From Rhodocyclales bacterium (GTDB lineage: Bacteria > Pseudomonadota > Gammaproteobacteria > Burkholderiales > Rhodocyclaceae), in NCBI GenBank assembly GCA_016235745.1, contig JACRJA010000057.1, forward strand, positions 1 to 64,000: a DNA stretch of 64,000 nt, read 5' to 3'. The notes under the pieces are model-generated. The model did no database searches and was not told the DNA's origin. It saw nothing but the letters and a program-made list of their open reading frames with translations. Every line of letters begins with the position of its first letter. The stretch's first letter is position 1. Shown piece by piece: positions 56,666 to 64,000 of this stretch. Position numbers and translations under genes: made by a program.

Positions 56666-57378
56666 ATTCCTCTCATTTCTTGATCGCTCCCAGCCTCTTG
56701 TCGGCCGATTTCGCCCGTCTCGGCGAAGAAGTGCGCGACGTGATCGCCGCCGGGGCCGACTGGATCCACTTCGACGTGATGGACAACCATTACGTCCCCA
56801 ATCTCACGATGGGGCCGATGGTGTGCCGGGCGATCAAACCCTACGCCACCGTGCCCATCGACGTGCACCTCATGGTGAAACCGGTCGACGCGCTGGTACC
56901 GCAGTTCGCCGAGGCCGGGGCCGATCTCATCTCCTTTCATCCCGAGGCGTCCGAGCACGTCGACCGCACGCTCGAACTCATCCGCTCCTGCGGCTGCCGC
57001 GCCGGACTCGTGCTCAATCCGGCCACTCCCCTCGTGTGGCTCGAACACGTACTCGACCGGCTTGATGTCGTGCTGCTCATGAGCGTCAACCCCGGCTTTG
57101 GCGGCCAGCGATTCATTCCGCATGCCTTGAAAAAAATCGCCGCCGCGCGTACCATGCTGGATCGTTATGCCGCTGAGAGCGGCCGCCGTCTACTCCTGGA
57201 AGTCGACGGCGGGGTGAACCTCGACAACCTCGCCGAGGTGGCGGGGGCAGGCGCGGACGTCTTCGTCGCCGGTTCGGCGGTGTTCGGCGCTGCCCGCTCG
57301 GAAGATCCGCATCGCTACGATTCCATCATCGCCGGGATGAAGGCCCGGCTGCAAACCGTGGAGAGGAAGAAAGGATGA
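56662..57378 (+). CDS. rpe: Ribulose-phosphate 3-epimerase
   Basis: A 238-residue (beta-alpha)8-barrel interconverting ribulose- and xylulose-5-phosphate. [44 protein letters not shown] and EVDGGV are conserved. It is the head of the rpe-gph-trpE group typical of many proteobacteria and overlaps gph by four bases. Confidence 0.96.
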   Translation: MNSSHFLIAPSLLSADFARLGEEVRDVIAAGADWIHFDVMDNHYVPNLTMGPMVCRAIKPYATVPIDVHLMVKPVDALVPQFAEAGADLISFHPEASEHVDRTLELIRSCGCRAGLVLNPATPLVWLEHVLDRLDVVLLMSVNPGFGGQRFIPHALKKIAAARTMLDRYAAESGRRLLLEVDGGVNLDNLAEVAGAGADVFVAGSAVFGAARSEDPHRYDSIIAGMKARLQTVERKKG

Positions 57379-58046
57379 GTGCCAAGCCGATCGCAGCGGA
57401 AGCCTTGCTGTTTGACCTGGATGGAACCTTGGTCGACACCTTGCCCGACCTCGCCGAGGCCGCGGCGCGTACCTCGAACGACTTCGGCCTGCCGGTTTCC
57501 TCGCCACAGGCGATCCGCAGCTGGGTAGGCGATGGCATCGCCGAGCTGGTCCGTCGCTTGATGGCCGCCAACGGCCGCACCGACCCGGCGGAGGTGGCCG
57601 AAGCCACGAGCCGTTTCAAAGAACACTACGCCGTGGTCAATGGAATGGCGAGCCGCCCTTACGAAGGGGTGCCGGAGACGCTTGCCGAGCTCTCCTGCCG
57701 CGGCCTGGTGATGGGCTGCGTCACCAACAAGGACTGGGAATTCACCCTGCCGCTGCTCGAAGCGCTCGATCTGGCGCCGTTCTTCGACGTAGTCGTGGCC
57801 GGCGACACCCTGCCGGTGAAGAAACCCGATCCGGCCATGGTGCTGCACGCTTGTGAACACCTCAACCGTCCGGCCGAGCGGGCCTTGCTCGTGGGCGATT
57901 CGGTCATCGATGCCCAGGCGGGGCAGGGGGCGGGGGTGGCGGTGGCGCTCGTCACCTATGGCTACGGCGATCCGCAATCTTTGCGCCGCCTGCCGGCCGC
58001 CGTCTTTCTCGATCGCTTGCCGGAGCTGTTAAACTACCTGGCTTGA
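57375..58046 (+). CDS. gph: Phosphoglycolate phosphatase
   Basis: A 223-residue HAD hydrolase removing phosphoglycolate. Motif I is [15 protein letters not shown] (about 13-27), motif II the Thr in GCVTNKDW, and motif III/IV the Lys and Asp in KKPDPAMVL and [15 protein letters not shown]1 cap sits between motifs I and II. trpE follows after 19 bases. Confidence 0.94.
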   Translation: MSAKPIAAEALLFDLDGTLVDTLPDLAEAAARTSNDFGLPVSSPQAIRSWVGDGIAELVRRLMAANGRTDPAEVAEATSRFKEHYAVVNGMASRPYEGVPETLAELSCRGLVMGCVTNKDWEFTLPLLEALDLAPFFDVVVAGDTLPVKKPDPAMVLHACEHLNRPAERALLVGDSVIDAQAGQGAGVAVALVTYGYGDPQSLRRLPAAVFLDRLPELLNYLA

Positions 58047-58065
58047 GTCCTTCCAGGGCGAAGCC

Positions 58066-59556
58066 ATGCAGGAATCCGAATTCGACGCCCTCGCGGTGCA
58101 GGGCTACAACCGCATCCCGGTCACGCTCACCACCTTTTGCGACCTCGACACGCCGTTGTCCTTGTACCTCAAACTCGCCGACGGGCCGTGGAGCTATCTG
58201 CTCGAATCGGTACAGGGCGGCGAGCGTTTCGGGCGCTACTCCATGATCGGGCTCTCCAGCCCCGTGCGCCTCGAAGTCTATGGCCGCAGCGCCTTGCTGC
58301 TGCACGGCAACCGACTCGTGGAGCGGCGCGACTACGGCAATCCCCTCACCTTCATCGGCGAGTATCTCGACCGCATCAAGGTGCCGCCGCGCGCCGGTCT
58401 GCCGCGCTTCCTCGGCGGGCTCGTGGGCTACTTCGGCTACGACACGGTGCGCTACATCGAGCCGCGCCTTGCCGGCATCGAAAAACCCGACCCGATCGGC
58501 ACGCCCGACATCCTGCTGCTCGTCTCCGAGGAACTGGCCATCGTCGACAACCTCACCGGCAAGCTCACGCTGGTGGTCTACGCCGAGCCGGAAGTTCCTG
58601 GTGCTTATCGCCGGGCCAAGAAACGCCTGCAGGAACTGCTCGAGCGGCTGCGCGCGCCGGTGCGTATCCCCGTTTCGCGCCCGTTCCCGCCCAGCGAGCC
58701 GGTGTCGGCCTTCGGCGAAGAAGCCTTCAAGGCGGCGGTCGAGCGCGTCAAGCGCTACATCGTCGAGGGCGACGTCATGCAGGTGGTGCTGTCGCAGCGC
58801 ATGAGCAAGCCCTTTTGCGCCGACCCGCTCACGCTCTACCGCGCCATCCGCTCGCTCAATCCTTCACCCTACCTTTTTTACTTCGATTTCGAGGATTTTC
58901 ACGTGGTGGGCGCCTCGCCCGAGATCCTCGTGCGCCTCGAAGACGAGGGCACGGCGCGCAAGGTGATCGTGCGTCCCATCGCCGGTACCCGCCCGCGCGG
59001 GGCGACGCCGGCCGAAGACCAGGCGCTGGAGCGTGAGCTCCTTGCCGACGAGAAGGAGCGTGCCGAGCACGTGCAGCTGCTCGATCTGGGGCGTAACGAC
59101 GTCGGGCGCGTGGCCAAGATCGGTTCGGTGAAAGTGACCGAGTCCTTCGCCGTCGAGCGCTATTCCCACGTGATGCATATCGTCTCGCAGGTCGAGGGTG
59201 AGCTCGGTGAGCGCGAGACCCCCTTGTCGGTGCTGCGTGCGGCTTTCCCGGCCGGGACGGTGAGCGGCGCGCCCAAAGTGCGGGCGATGGAGATCATCGA
59301 CGAGCTCGAACCGCTCAAGCGCGGCATCTACGCCGGGGCGGTGGGCTACATCGGCTTTCACGGGGAAATGGACCTGGCGATCGCGATCCGCACCGCGGTC
59401 ATCAAGGACGGGACCATCCACGTCCAGGCGGGCGCAGGCATCGTCGCCGATTCCAACCCCGAGGCCGAATGGCAAGAGACGCGCAACAAGGCGCGCGCCA
59501 TGCTCAGGGCCGCCGAGATGGCCGAGGCGGGGCTGGACGAACCGCCGGCGCCATGA
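58066..59556 (+). CDS. trpE: Anthranilate synthase component I
   Basis: A 496-residue chorismate-utilising enzyme that starts tryptophan synthesis. The feedback site [19 protein letters not shown] is present, so tryptophan inhibition is expected. The catalytic half has [39 protein letters not shown] and [19 protein letters not shown]. Usually trpG-trpD-trpC come next in this class; here trpE is followed at once by a hairpin and an opposite-strand gene, so the amidotransferase is elsewhere. Confidence 0.95.
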   Translation: MQESEFDALAVQGYNRIPVTLTTFCDLDTPLSLYLKLADGPWSYLLESVQGGERFGRYSMIGLSSPVRLEVYGRSALLLHGNRLVERRDYGNPLTFIGEYLDRIKVPPRAGLPRFLGGLVGYFGYDTVRYIEPRLAGIEKPDPIGTPDILLLVSEELAIVDNLTGKLTLVVYAEPEVPGAYRRAKKRLQELLERLRAPVRIPVSRPFPPSEPVSAFGEEAFKAAVERVKRYIVEGDVMQVVLSQRMSKPFCADPLTLYRAIRSLNPSPYLFYFDFEDFHVVGASPEILVRLEDEGTARKVIVRPIAGTRPRGATPAEDQALERELLADEKERAEHVQLLDLGRNDVGRVAKIGSVKVTESFAVERYSHVMHIVSQVEGELGERETPLSVLRAAFPAGTVSGAPKVRAMEIIDELEPLKRGIYAGAVGYIGFHGEMDLAIAIRTAVIKDGTIHVQAGAGIVADSNPEAEWQETRNKARAMLRAAEMAEAGLDEPPAP

Positions 59557-59580
59557 AGGACGGCCCCGCCGGGCCGTCCT
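59557..59580. terminator. Bidirectional terminator-like hairpin between trpE and the TRAP gene
   Basis: AGGACGGCCC / GGGCCGTCCT is a perfect 10-bp stem with loop CGCC, starting directly after the trpE stop. Both flanks have few T residues. Its GGACGGCC arm resembles that of the glnA terminator. Confidence 0.55.
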
Positions 59581-59604
59581 GTGCCACCGAAAACCCCCTC
59601 CGGC

Positions 59605-60687
59605 TCAGAGCTTGATGCTCGTCATGTACTGGTCGTAGCTCATCTCCGAGAGGCGGAACCAGGAATACTCGTCGCGCAGGAATTTCTCGTAGTGCGCGTA
59701 GATCTTCTTCCAGTCGGGGTTGGTGTCGTTGAGCTCAGCGAAGAGTTCGTTGCGGGCCTTGAACGAGGCATCCATCATGTCTTTGGGGAAGCGGCCGATC
59801 TTCGCCCCTTCGGCCACGAGTTTGCGGATGGTGTCGGGATTGCGTGCGTCGTACTTTGCCGTCATCCGGGTGTGGGCGTCGCTCGCGGCGACGCGGATGA
59901 GTTCCTGGTAGCGCTTGGGCAGCCCCTCGTAGGCTTTCTTGTTGACGTAGAGCGACAGCTGGGCACCGCCTTCCCACCAGGCCGGGTAGTAGCCGTAGGG
60001 CGCGACTTTGTGGAAGCCGAGTTTGTAGTCGTCGTAGACGGTGGTCCATTCCACCGCGTCGATCGTGCCTTTTTCCAGCGCCTGATAGAGCTCGCCGCCG
60101 GGGATAGCCTGCGGCACGGCGCCGAGCTTGGTGAGCACGCGACCGGCGAGGTTGCTGATGCGGATCTTCAGCCCTTTCAGGTCATCGATCGACTTGATCT
60201 CCTTGCGGTACCAGCCGCCCCACTGGGCGCCGGTATTGCCCAGGGGGAAGTTGACGATGTCGTATTTGGCGAAGAGCTCGCGCATCAGCTGCAGGCCGCC
60301 GGCATCGTACATCCAGGCGTTGATCATGCGCGCGTTGAGACCGAAGGGAACGGCGCAGTCGAAGGCGAGCGCATCGTTCTTGCCGACGAAGTAGTACGAG
60401 GCGGAGTGAGCCATCTCGACCGTGCCTTGCTGCACCGCGTCGAATACGCCGAAGGCCGGCACCAGTTCGCCGGCGGCGAAGACTTCGATCTGGAACTTGC
60501 CTTCGGAGAGTTCGCTGATGGCTTTGCTCATCTCCTCGGCCGCGCCATAGATGGTGTCGAGCGACTTGGGGAAGCTCGAGGCGAGGCGCCAGCGGATGTT
60601 CTGCTGTGCCATGACGATGGCCGGAGCGGTGCCGCTGGCGAGGATGCCGGCGATGCCGGCTCCCTGGAGGAACTTGCGTCGTTGCAT
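59605..60687 (-). CDS. TRAP transporter substrate-binding protein (DctP family), Tat-exported
   Basis: A 360-residue periplasmic protein with a twin-arginine signal (MQRRKFLQGAGIAGILASG, cleavage likely after APAIVMAQ). The DctP fold shows WRLASSFPKSLDTIYGAAEEMSKAI, the ligand-binding Arg in LKGLKIRISNLAGRVLTKLGA and the EWTTVYDDYKLGF region. This sub-branch often binds 2-oxoacids or lactate-like acids. The membrane partners DctQ/DctM are not next to it, so it is an orphan. ATG 60687 is used; the upstream extension does not look like a signal. Confidence 0.88.
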   Translation of the reverse strand: MQRRKFLQGAGIAGILASGTAPAIVMAQQNIRWRLASSFPKSLDTIYGAAEEMSKAISELSEGKFQIEVFAAGELVPAFGVFDAVQQGTVEMAHSASYYFVGKNDALAFDCAVPFGLNARMINAWMYDAGGLQLMRELFAKYDIVNFPLGNTGAQWGGWYRKEIKSIDDLKGLKIRISNLAGRVLTKLGAVPQAIPGGELYQALEKGTIDAVEWTTVYDDYKLGFHKVAPYGYYPAWWEGGAQLSLYVNKKAYEGLPKRYQELIRVAASDAHTRMTAKYDARNPDTIRKLVAEGAKIGRFPKDMMDASFKARNELFAELNDTNPDWKKIYAHYEKFLRDEYSWFRLSEMSYDQYMTSIKL

Positions 60688-60910
60688 GGTGGGTCTCCCT
60701 TTATGGTTGAAACAAGCGGCGCGCCGAGGCGGCGGCCTCCAATTGAGCACCTCGAACACCCGTCGCGAGCGGCGGCAGTGGCAAGCGTCGATGGCAGAAT
60801 GCGAGGAACATCACAGGCTAGCCAAGCATCCAGCCCTGCAAATGCGGCAAGCGGCCGCGTACGCGTGCGTTCGAGGTGTTCTATGGTACCGCAAAGCGGC
60901 GGTCTACTCT
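60688..60910. other. Gene-free gap between the TRAP gene and tldE
   Basis: A 223-base stretch upstream of the TRAP gene. I see the ribosome-binding site GGGAGA near 60695, but no clear -10/-35 pair, sigma-54 site, ORF or RNA gene. Confidence 0.5.
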
Positions 60911-62257
60911 TCAGTCGCCGGCCACCTGCATCACTTCGATCAGGGTGGAGCCGAGGCGGTAGCGGTGACACGGACGAGCGTCGTCGGCCACGCCGCCGAT
61001 GGCGGCGAACATCTGCAGCAAATTGCCGGCGATGGTGATCTCGCTCACCGGATGGACGATTTCACCGTGCTCCACCCAGAAGCCGGCTGCGCCGCGGGAA
61101 TAATCGCCGGTGACGGGATTGACGCCATGCCCCATCAGTTCGGTGACGAGGAGCCCCCGCCCCATCTCGCGCAGCAACGCCTCGCGGCTGGGGTGCGTCG
61201 GCGGCACGAGCAGGTTGTGCGCTCCGCCGGCGTTGCCGGTGCTCGGCAGGCCCAGTTTGCGCCCGGAATAGGTGGAGAGAAACCAGCCCTGCAGCACGCC
61301 CTCGGTCACCACCGTGCGTTTGGCCGTGGCTACGCCCTCGTCGTCGAAGGGGGCCGAGCCGGGGGCTTTGGGGATGAAAGGATCTTCGAGCAGCGTGACG
61401 CGCGGGGAGAAGACGCGCTCGCCCAATTTGCCGAGCAGGAAGGAGGTCTTGCGGTAGAGGGCGCCGCCGCTCGCGGCATGGACGAAGTGCGACAGCAGGC
61501 TGCTCGAGACGGTGTGGTCGAACACCACGGGGTAGGTGCCGGTGGGGATGCGCCGCGCGCCGAGCCGGGCGATCGCCCGCCGTCCGGCGCTGCGTCCGAT
61601 CGTCTCGGCCGGTTCGAGATCGAGCGGATCGCGCCGCCAATCCCACCAGTGATCGCGCTCCATGCCGGCTTCGTCCTGGGCGATCACGCTGCAGGCAAGG
61701 GAGTGCGCCGTGGTCGGGTAGCCGGCGAGGAAACCGAGCGAATTGGCGAGCACGAACTGCTGCGCCTGGGTCGAGACCGTCGCCCCTTCGGAATTGACGA
61801 TGCGCTCATCCACGGCGAGCGCGGCCGCCTCGCAGGCGCGGGCGAGTTCGATCGCCGCCTCGGCTTCCAGCGCCCAAGGGTGGAAGAGCGAGAGCTTGGG
61901 CAAATGCTGTGGATCGGCCAGGCGTTGCGCCTCGGGCAAGCCCGCGGCATCGTCTTCGGCAGTGAGCTGGGCGATGGCCACGGCGGCGGCCACGGTGCGC
62001 TCGATCGCTTCCGGATTCATGTCGCTCGAACTCGCTTGCCCCCGCCGCTTGCCGACGTAGACCGTGACGCTCAAGCCTTTGTCGTGATGGTGTTCGAGCG
62101 TCTCGAGCGCGCCGCGGCGTACGGTGACCGACAGGCCCCGGCCTTCGGAGACGCTGACCTCGGCCGCATCGGCACCGAGCCTGCGCGCCTGAGCGAGCGC
62201 CGCTTCGGCGATGCGCGCCAGTTCATCGCGGGGATAGGCAAATTCGACCGCTGGCAT
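60911..62257 (-). CDS. tldE: Metalloprotease subunit TldE (PmbA)
   Basis: A 448-residue U62-family protein. With TldD it forms a heterodimeric protease that trims peptides such as microcin B17 and CcdA. PmbA hallmarks are AEVSVSEGRGLSVTVRRGALETLEHHHDKGLSVTVY (broken here to the core motif VRRGALETLEHHHDKGLS), the central PVVFDHTVSSSLLSHF and the C-terminal GHGVNPVTGDYSRGAAGFW. tldD is not in the window. It is divergent from darP, its usual neighbour, across 71 bases. Confidence 0.93.
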   Translation of the reverse strand: MPAVEFAYPRDELARIAEAALAQARRLGADAAEVSVSEGRGLSVTVRRGALETLEHHHDKGLSVTVYVGKRRGQASSSDMNPEAIERTVAAAVAIAQLTAEDDAAGLPEAQRLADPQHLPKLSLFHPWALEAEAAIELARACEAAALAVDERIVNSEGATVSTQAQQFVLANSLGFLAGYPTTAHSLACSVIAQDEAGMERDHWWDWRRDPLDLEPAETIGRSAGRRAIARLGARRIPTGTYPVVFDHTVSSSLLSHFVHAASGGALYRKTSFLLGKLGERVFSPRVTLLEDPFIPKAPGSAPFDDEGVATAKRTVVTEGVLQGWFLSTYSGRKLGLPSTGNAGGAHNLLVPPTHPSREALLREMGRGLLVTELMGHGVNPVTGDYSRGAAGFWVEHGEIVHPVSEITIAGNLLQMFAAIGGVADDARPCHRYRLGSTLIEVMQVAGD

Positions 62258-62282
62258 TCCGGGCTCTCCTAAGGGACTGGCT

Positions 62283-62288
62283 TATAAT
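62283..62288 (+). promoter_or_regulatory. Candidate -10 box of the darP operon
   Basis: A perfect TATAAT, 40 bases before the darP ATG; no clear -35 was found at 17 bases. Confidence 0.4.
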
Positions 62289-62328
62289 TCTATCCCTCTC
62301 TGGCTGTAATCCCGAGTAATCCTTGCCG

Positions 62329-62892
62329 ATGACTTCCTCCCTGCCGCCATCCCGCCCCGAAGCCCCGCCCTCGAAGACGCGGCGCAAGAAAGCCATGCTC
62401 GCCTTGCAAGATCTGGGCGAGCGGCTCTCGGCGCTGTCGCGCGAGCGTCTGGCGCGGCTCGATCTGCCCGAGACCCTGCTCATAGCCATTCTGGAAGCCA
62501 AGCGGCTGGAGGGCAAGCACGAGGCGCGGCGCCGCCAGATGCAGTACGTCGGCCGTCTCATGCGCGAGGTCGATGCAGCGGCGCTCGCCCAGCGCCTCGC
62601 GGGGCTGGAGGGGGATTCGCCGCAGGCCAAGGCGCGGCGGGCGCAGCTCGAACGGCTGCGCGAGCGTTTTCTCGCAGACGAAGGCGTGCTGGGCGAAATC
62701 CTTTCCTGGGCGCCGCAGGCCGACGTGCAGCACTTGCGCGCGCTGCGGCGCAAGGCGCTGGAAGAACGGCAGAAGGGAGAGCCGACGGGCGAGGCCTATC
62801 GTGCGCTCTATCAGGAGTTGAAGGCGCTCTTCCATGCGCGCGAGACAGATGAGGGTTTGGATGCGGCCGCAGAACAAGGAGCGGAGGAATGA
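62329..62892 (+). CDS. darP: Ribosome-associated protein DarP (YjgA)
   Basis: A 187-residue, mostly helical, highly charged protein of the DUF615 family. SKTRRKKAMLALQDLGERL and EGKHEARRRQMQYVGRLMRE are conserved. DarP binds late 50S precursors in E. coli. ATG 62329 is used; TTG 62323 gives two extra residues only. Opposite orientation to tldE is a common arrangement. It overlaps mog by four bases. Confidence 0.9.
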   Translation: MTSSLPPSRPEAPPSKTRRKKAMLALQDLGERLSALSRERLARLDLPETLLIAILEAKRLEGKHEARRRQMQYVGRLMREVDAAALAQRLAGLEGDSPQAKARRAQLERLRERFLADEGVLGEILSWAPQADVQHLRALRRKALEERQKGEPTGEAYRALYQELKALFHARETDEGLDAAAEQGAEE

Positions 62893-63506
62893 AAGCGGAG
62901 GCAGTGATCGGGCTCGTATCGGTGAGCGACCGGGCAAGCGGGGGAATCTATGAGGATCGCGGCCTGCCGGCGCTGGAGACGTGGCTTTCCCGGGCGCTCG
63001 TCTCGCCCTGGCGGGCGGAAAAGCGCTTGATTCCCGACGAACGGGCCGTGATCGAGCGCACCTTGATCGAACTGGCCGACGAGCTCGGCTGCTGCCTCAT
63101 CTTTACCACCGGCGGCACGGGGCCGGCGCCGCGCGACGTCACGCCCGAGGCGACGCTCGCGGTGGGGGAGAAGGAGCTGCCCGGCTTCGGCGAAGAGATG
63201 CGGCGCATCGGCCTGCGTTTCGTGCCTACCGCCATCCTGTCGCGCCAGGTGGCGGTGATCCGCGGCCGCACGCTCATCGTGAACCTTCCGGGGCAGCCGA
63301 AGTCCATTCAGGAAACCCTGGAAGGGTTGCGCGATGCCGAGGGCAAAGTGATCCACGCCGGCCTCTTCGCGGCCATTCCCTATGCGATCGACCTCATCGG
63401 CGGGCCCTATCTGGAAACGGATCCCGCGGTCGTCGCGGCGTTCCGTCCCAAAAGCGCCGTCAAACCCCTCCAGGGAGGAGGTAGCGAGGAAAAGGAAAAC
63501 CCATGA
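62889..63506 (+). CDS. mog: Molybdopterin adenylyltransferase
   Basis: A 205-residue MogA/MoaB-like protein that adenylylates molybdopterin before molybdate insertion. GLVSVSDRASGGIYEDRG, TTGGTGPAPRDVTPEAT and LPGQPKSIQETL are typical and point to the Mog branch. Its C-terminal tail is rich in Glu/Lys. It overlaps aroG by four bases. No other cofactor gene is nearby. Confidence 0.9.
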   Translation: MKAEAVIGLVSVSDRASGGIYEDRGLPALETWLSRALVSPWRAEKRLIPDERAVIERTLIELADELGCCLIFTTGGTGPAPRDVTPEATLAVGEKELPGFGEEMRRIGLRFVPTAILSRQVAVIRGRTLIVNLPGQPKSIQETLEGLRDAEGKVIHAGLFAAIPYAIDLIGGPYLETDPAVVAAFRPKSAVKPLQGGGSEEKENP

Positions 63507-64000
63507 ATACCGCCAAAGCCCATACCCGGTTGCACGTCGACGACGTGCGCATCAAGGAGATCAAGGAACTCGTGCCGCCAGCGCACGTGCTGCGCGAGTT
63601 TCCCGCCACCCCCGCTTCGGCCGAGACCACTTTTCTCGCGCGCCAGGCGATCCACCGCATCCTCTACGGCGCCGATGATCGGCTGCTGGTGATCGTCGGT
63701 CCGTGCTCCATCCACGACGCGGATGCGGCGCTGGAGTACGCCCGCCGGCTCAAGGAGCAGGCAGACCGGCTGCGCGGCGAGCTGCTGGTGGTGATGCGCG
63801 TCTACTTCGAAAAGCCGCGCACGACGGTGGGCTGGAAGGGGCTCATCAACGACCCCTATCTGGACGACTCCTACCGCATCAACGACGGCATTCGGCTGGC
63901 GCGGCGGTTGCTGTGGGAGATCACCGAGATGGGTCTGCCGGCCGCCACCGAGTTCCTCGACATGATCACGCCGCAGTACATCGCCGACCTCATCGCCTGG
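63503..64000 (+). CDS. aroG: 3-deoxy-7-phosphoheptulonate synthase, class I (3' end outside window)
   Basis: The first 166 residues of a class I DAHP synthase, the entry enzyme of aromatic synthesis. DDVRIKEIKELVPPAHVLREFP is the regulatory N-terminal segment; LLVIVGPCSIHDADAALEYA, MRVYFEKPRTTVGWKGLINDP and AATEFLDMITPQYIADL belong to the catalytic barrel. The N-terminal extension implies feedback control by an aromatic amino acid, most like the Phe- or Tyr-sensitive types. About half of the usual 350 residues are cut off by the window edge. Confidence 0.95.
   Translation, partial: MNTAKAHTRLHVDDVRIKEIKELVPPAHVLREFPATPASAETTFLARQAIHRILYGADDRLLVIVGPCSIHDADAALEYARRLKEQADRLRGELLVVMRVYFEKPRTTVGWKGLINDPYLDDSYRINDGIRLARRLLWEITEMGLPAATEFLDMITPQYIADLIAW

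Overview
The window is a GC-rich (roughly two-thirds G+C by eye) stretch of a Gram-negative chromosome. Gene content and order (kdsDC-lptCA, mlaFEDACB-ibaG-murA-hisGD, hisBHAFIE-hinT-tatABC, rpe-gph-trpE, ntrBC next to glnA) point to a betaproteobacterium. A TrpB2-type tryptophan synthase beta chain, a phasin and a BirA without a DNA-binding domain would fit a thermophilic Hydrogenophilus/Tepidiphilus-like lineage, but that placement is an inference. No rRNA, tRNA, CRISPR array or prophage is visible, and no gene-free stretch exceeds about 225 bases.

Accessory left end (1-3.75 kb): the 3' part of an IS200/IS605-type tnpB, its right-end hairpin, and a full-length DUF499-type AAA+ ATPase of the kind found in putative anti-phage loci. 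A ribosome-binding site and GTG follow the ATPase with no gene behind them, so the operon looks cut off where it meets the core chromosome at yacG.

Core regions. 3.75-9.06 kb (-): birA-coaX-trpB2-SPOR-coaE-zapD-yacG, mostly overlapping, linking biotin/CoA metabolism with cell division. 9.1-13.7 kb (-): glnA, a DUF4124 protein and ntrBC, with a sigma-54 promoter before glnA and another before ntrB, and a palindromic NtrC site upstream of glnA. 13.6-18.5 kb: CDF metal exporter, divergent rhodanese-nadA-EEP hydrolase-clsB. 18.5-22 kb (+): rfbBDAC for dTDP-L-rhamnose. 22-26.2 kb (-): lptM-lysA-dacB and an M23 peptidase. 26.3-30.7 kb (-): phasin with paired operators, then kdsD-kdsC-lptC-lptA-crotonase. 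30.7-34.2 kb: Kef-type antiporter and three lipoprotein genes, two FlgO-like. 34.3-41.4 kb (+): Mla lipid-transport operon, an ABC-2 exporter, ibaG, murA. 41.4-48.2 kb: histidine genes, with hisC inverted between hisD and hisB. 48.2-52.8 kb: hinT, tatABC, a DegS-like protease, Nif3-like and DUF2889 proteins. 52.8-59.6 kb (+): sucCD behind a structured leader, ornithine cyclodeaminase-like and FHA proteins, rpe-gph-trpE. 59.6-64 kb: orphan TRAP binding protein and tldE (-), then darP-mog-aroG (+; aroG runs off the window).

Genes are packed tightly; 4-base ATGA/GTGA stop-start overlaps are frequent and indicate translationally coupled operons. Envelope biogenesis (Kdo, Lpt, Mla, MurA, PBP4, M23, rhamnose, ClsB, Tat) dominates, together with nitrogen assimilation and amino-acid synthesis.
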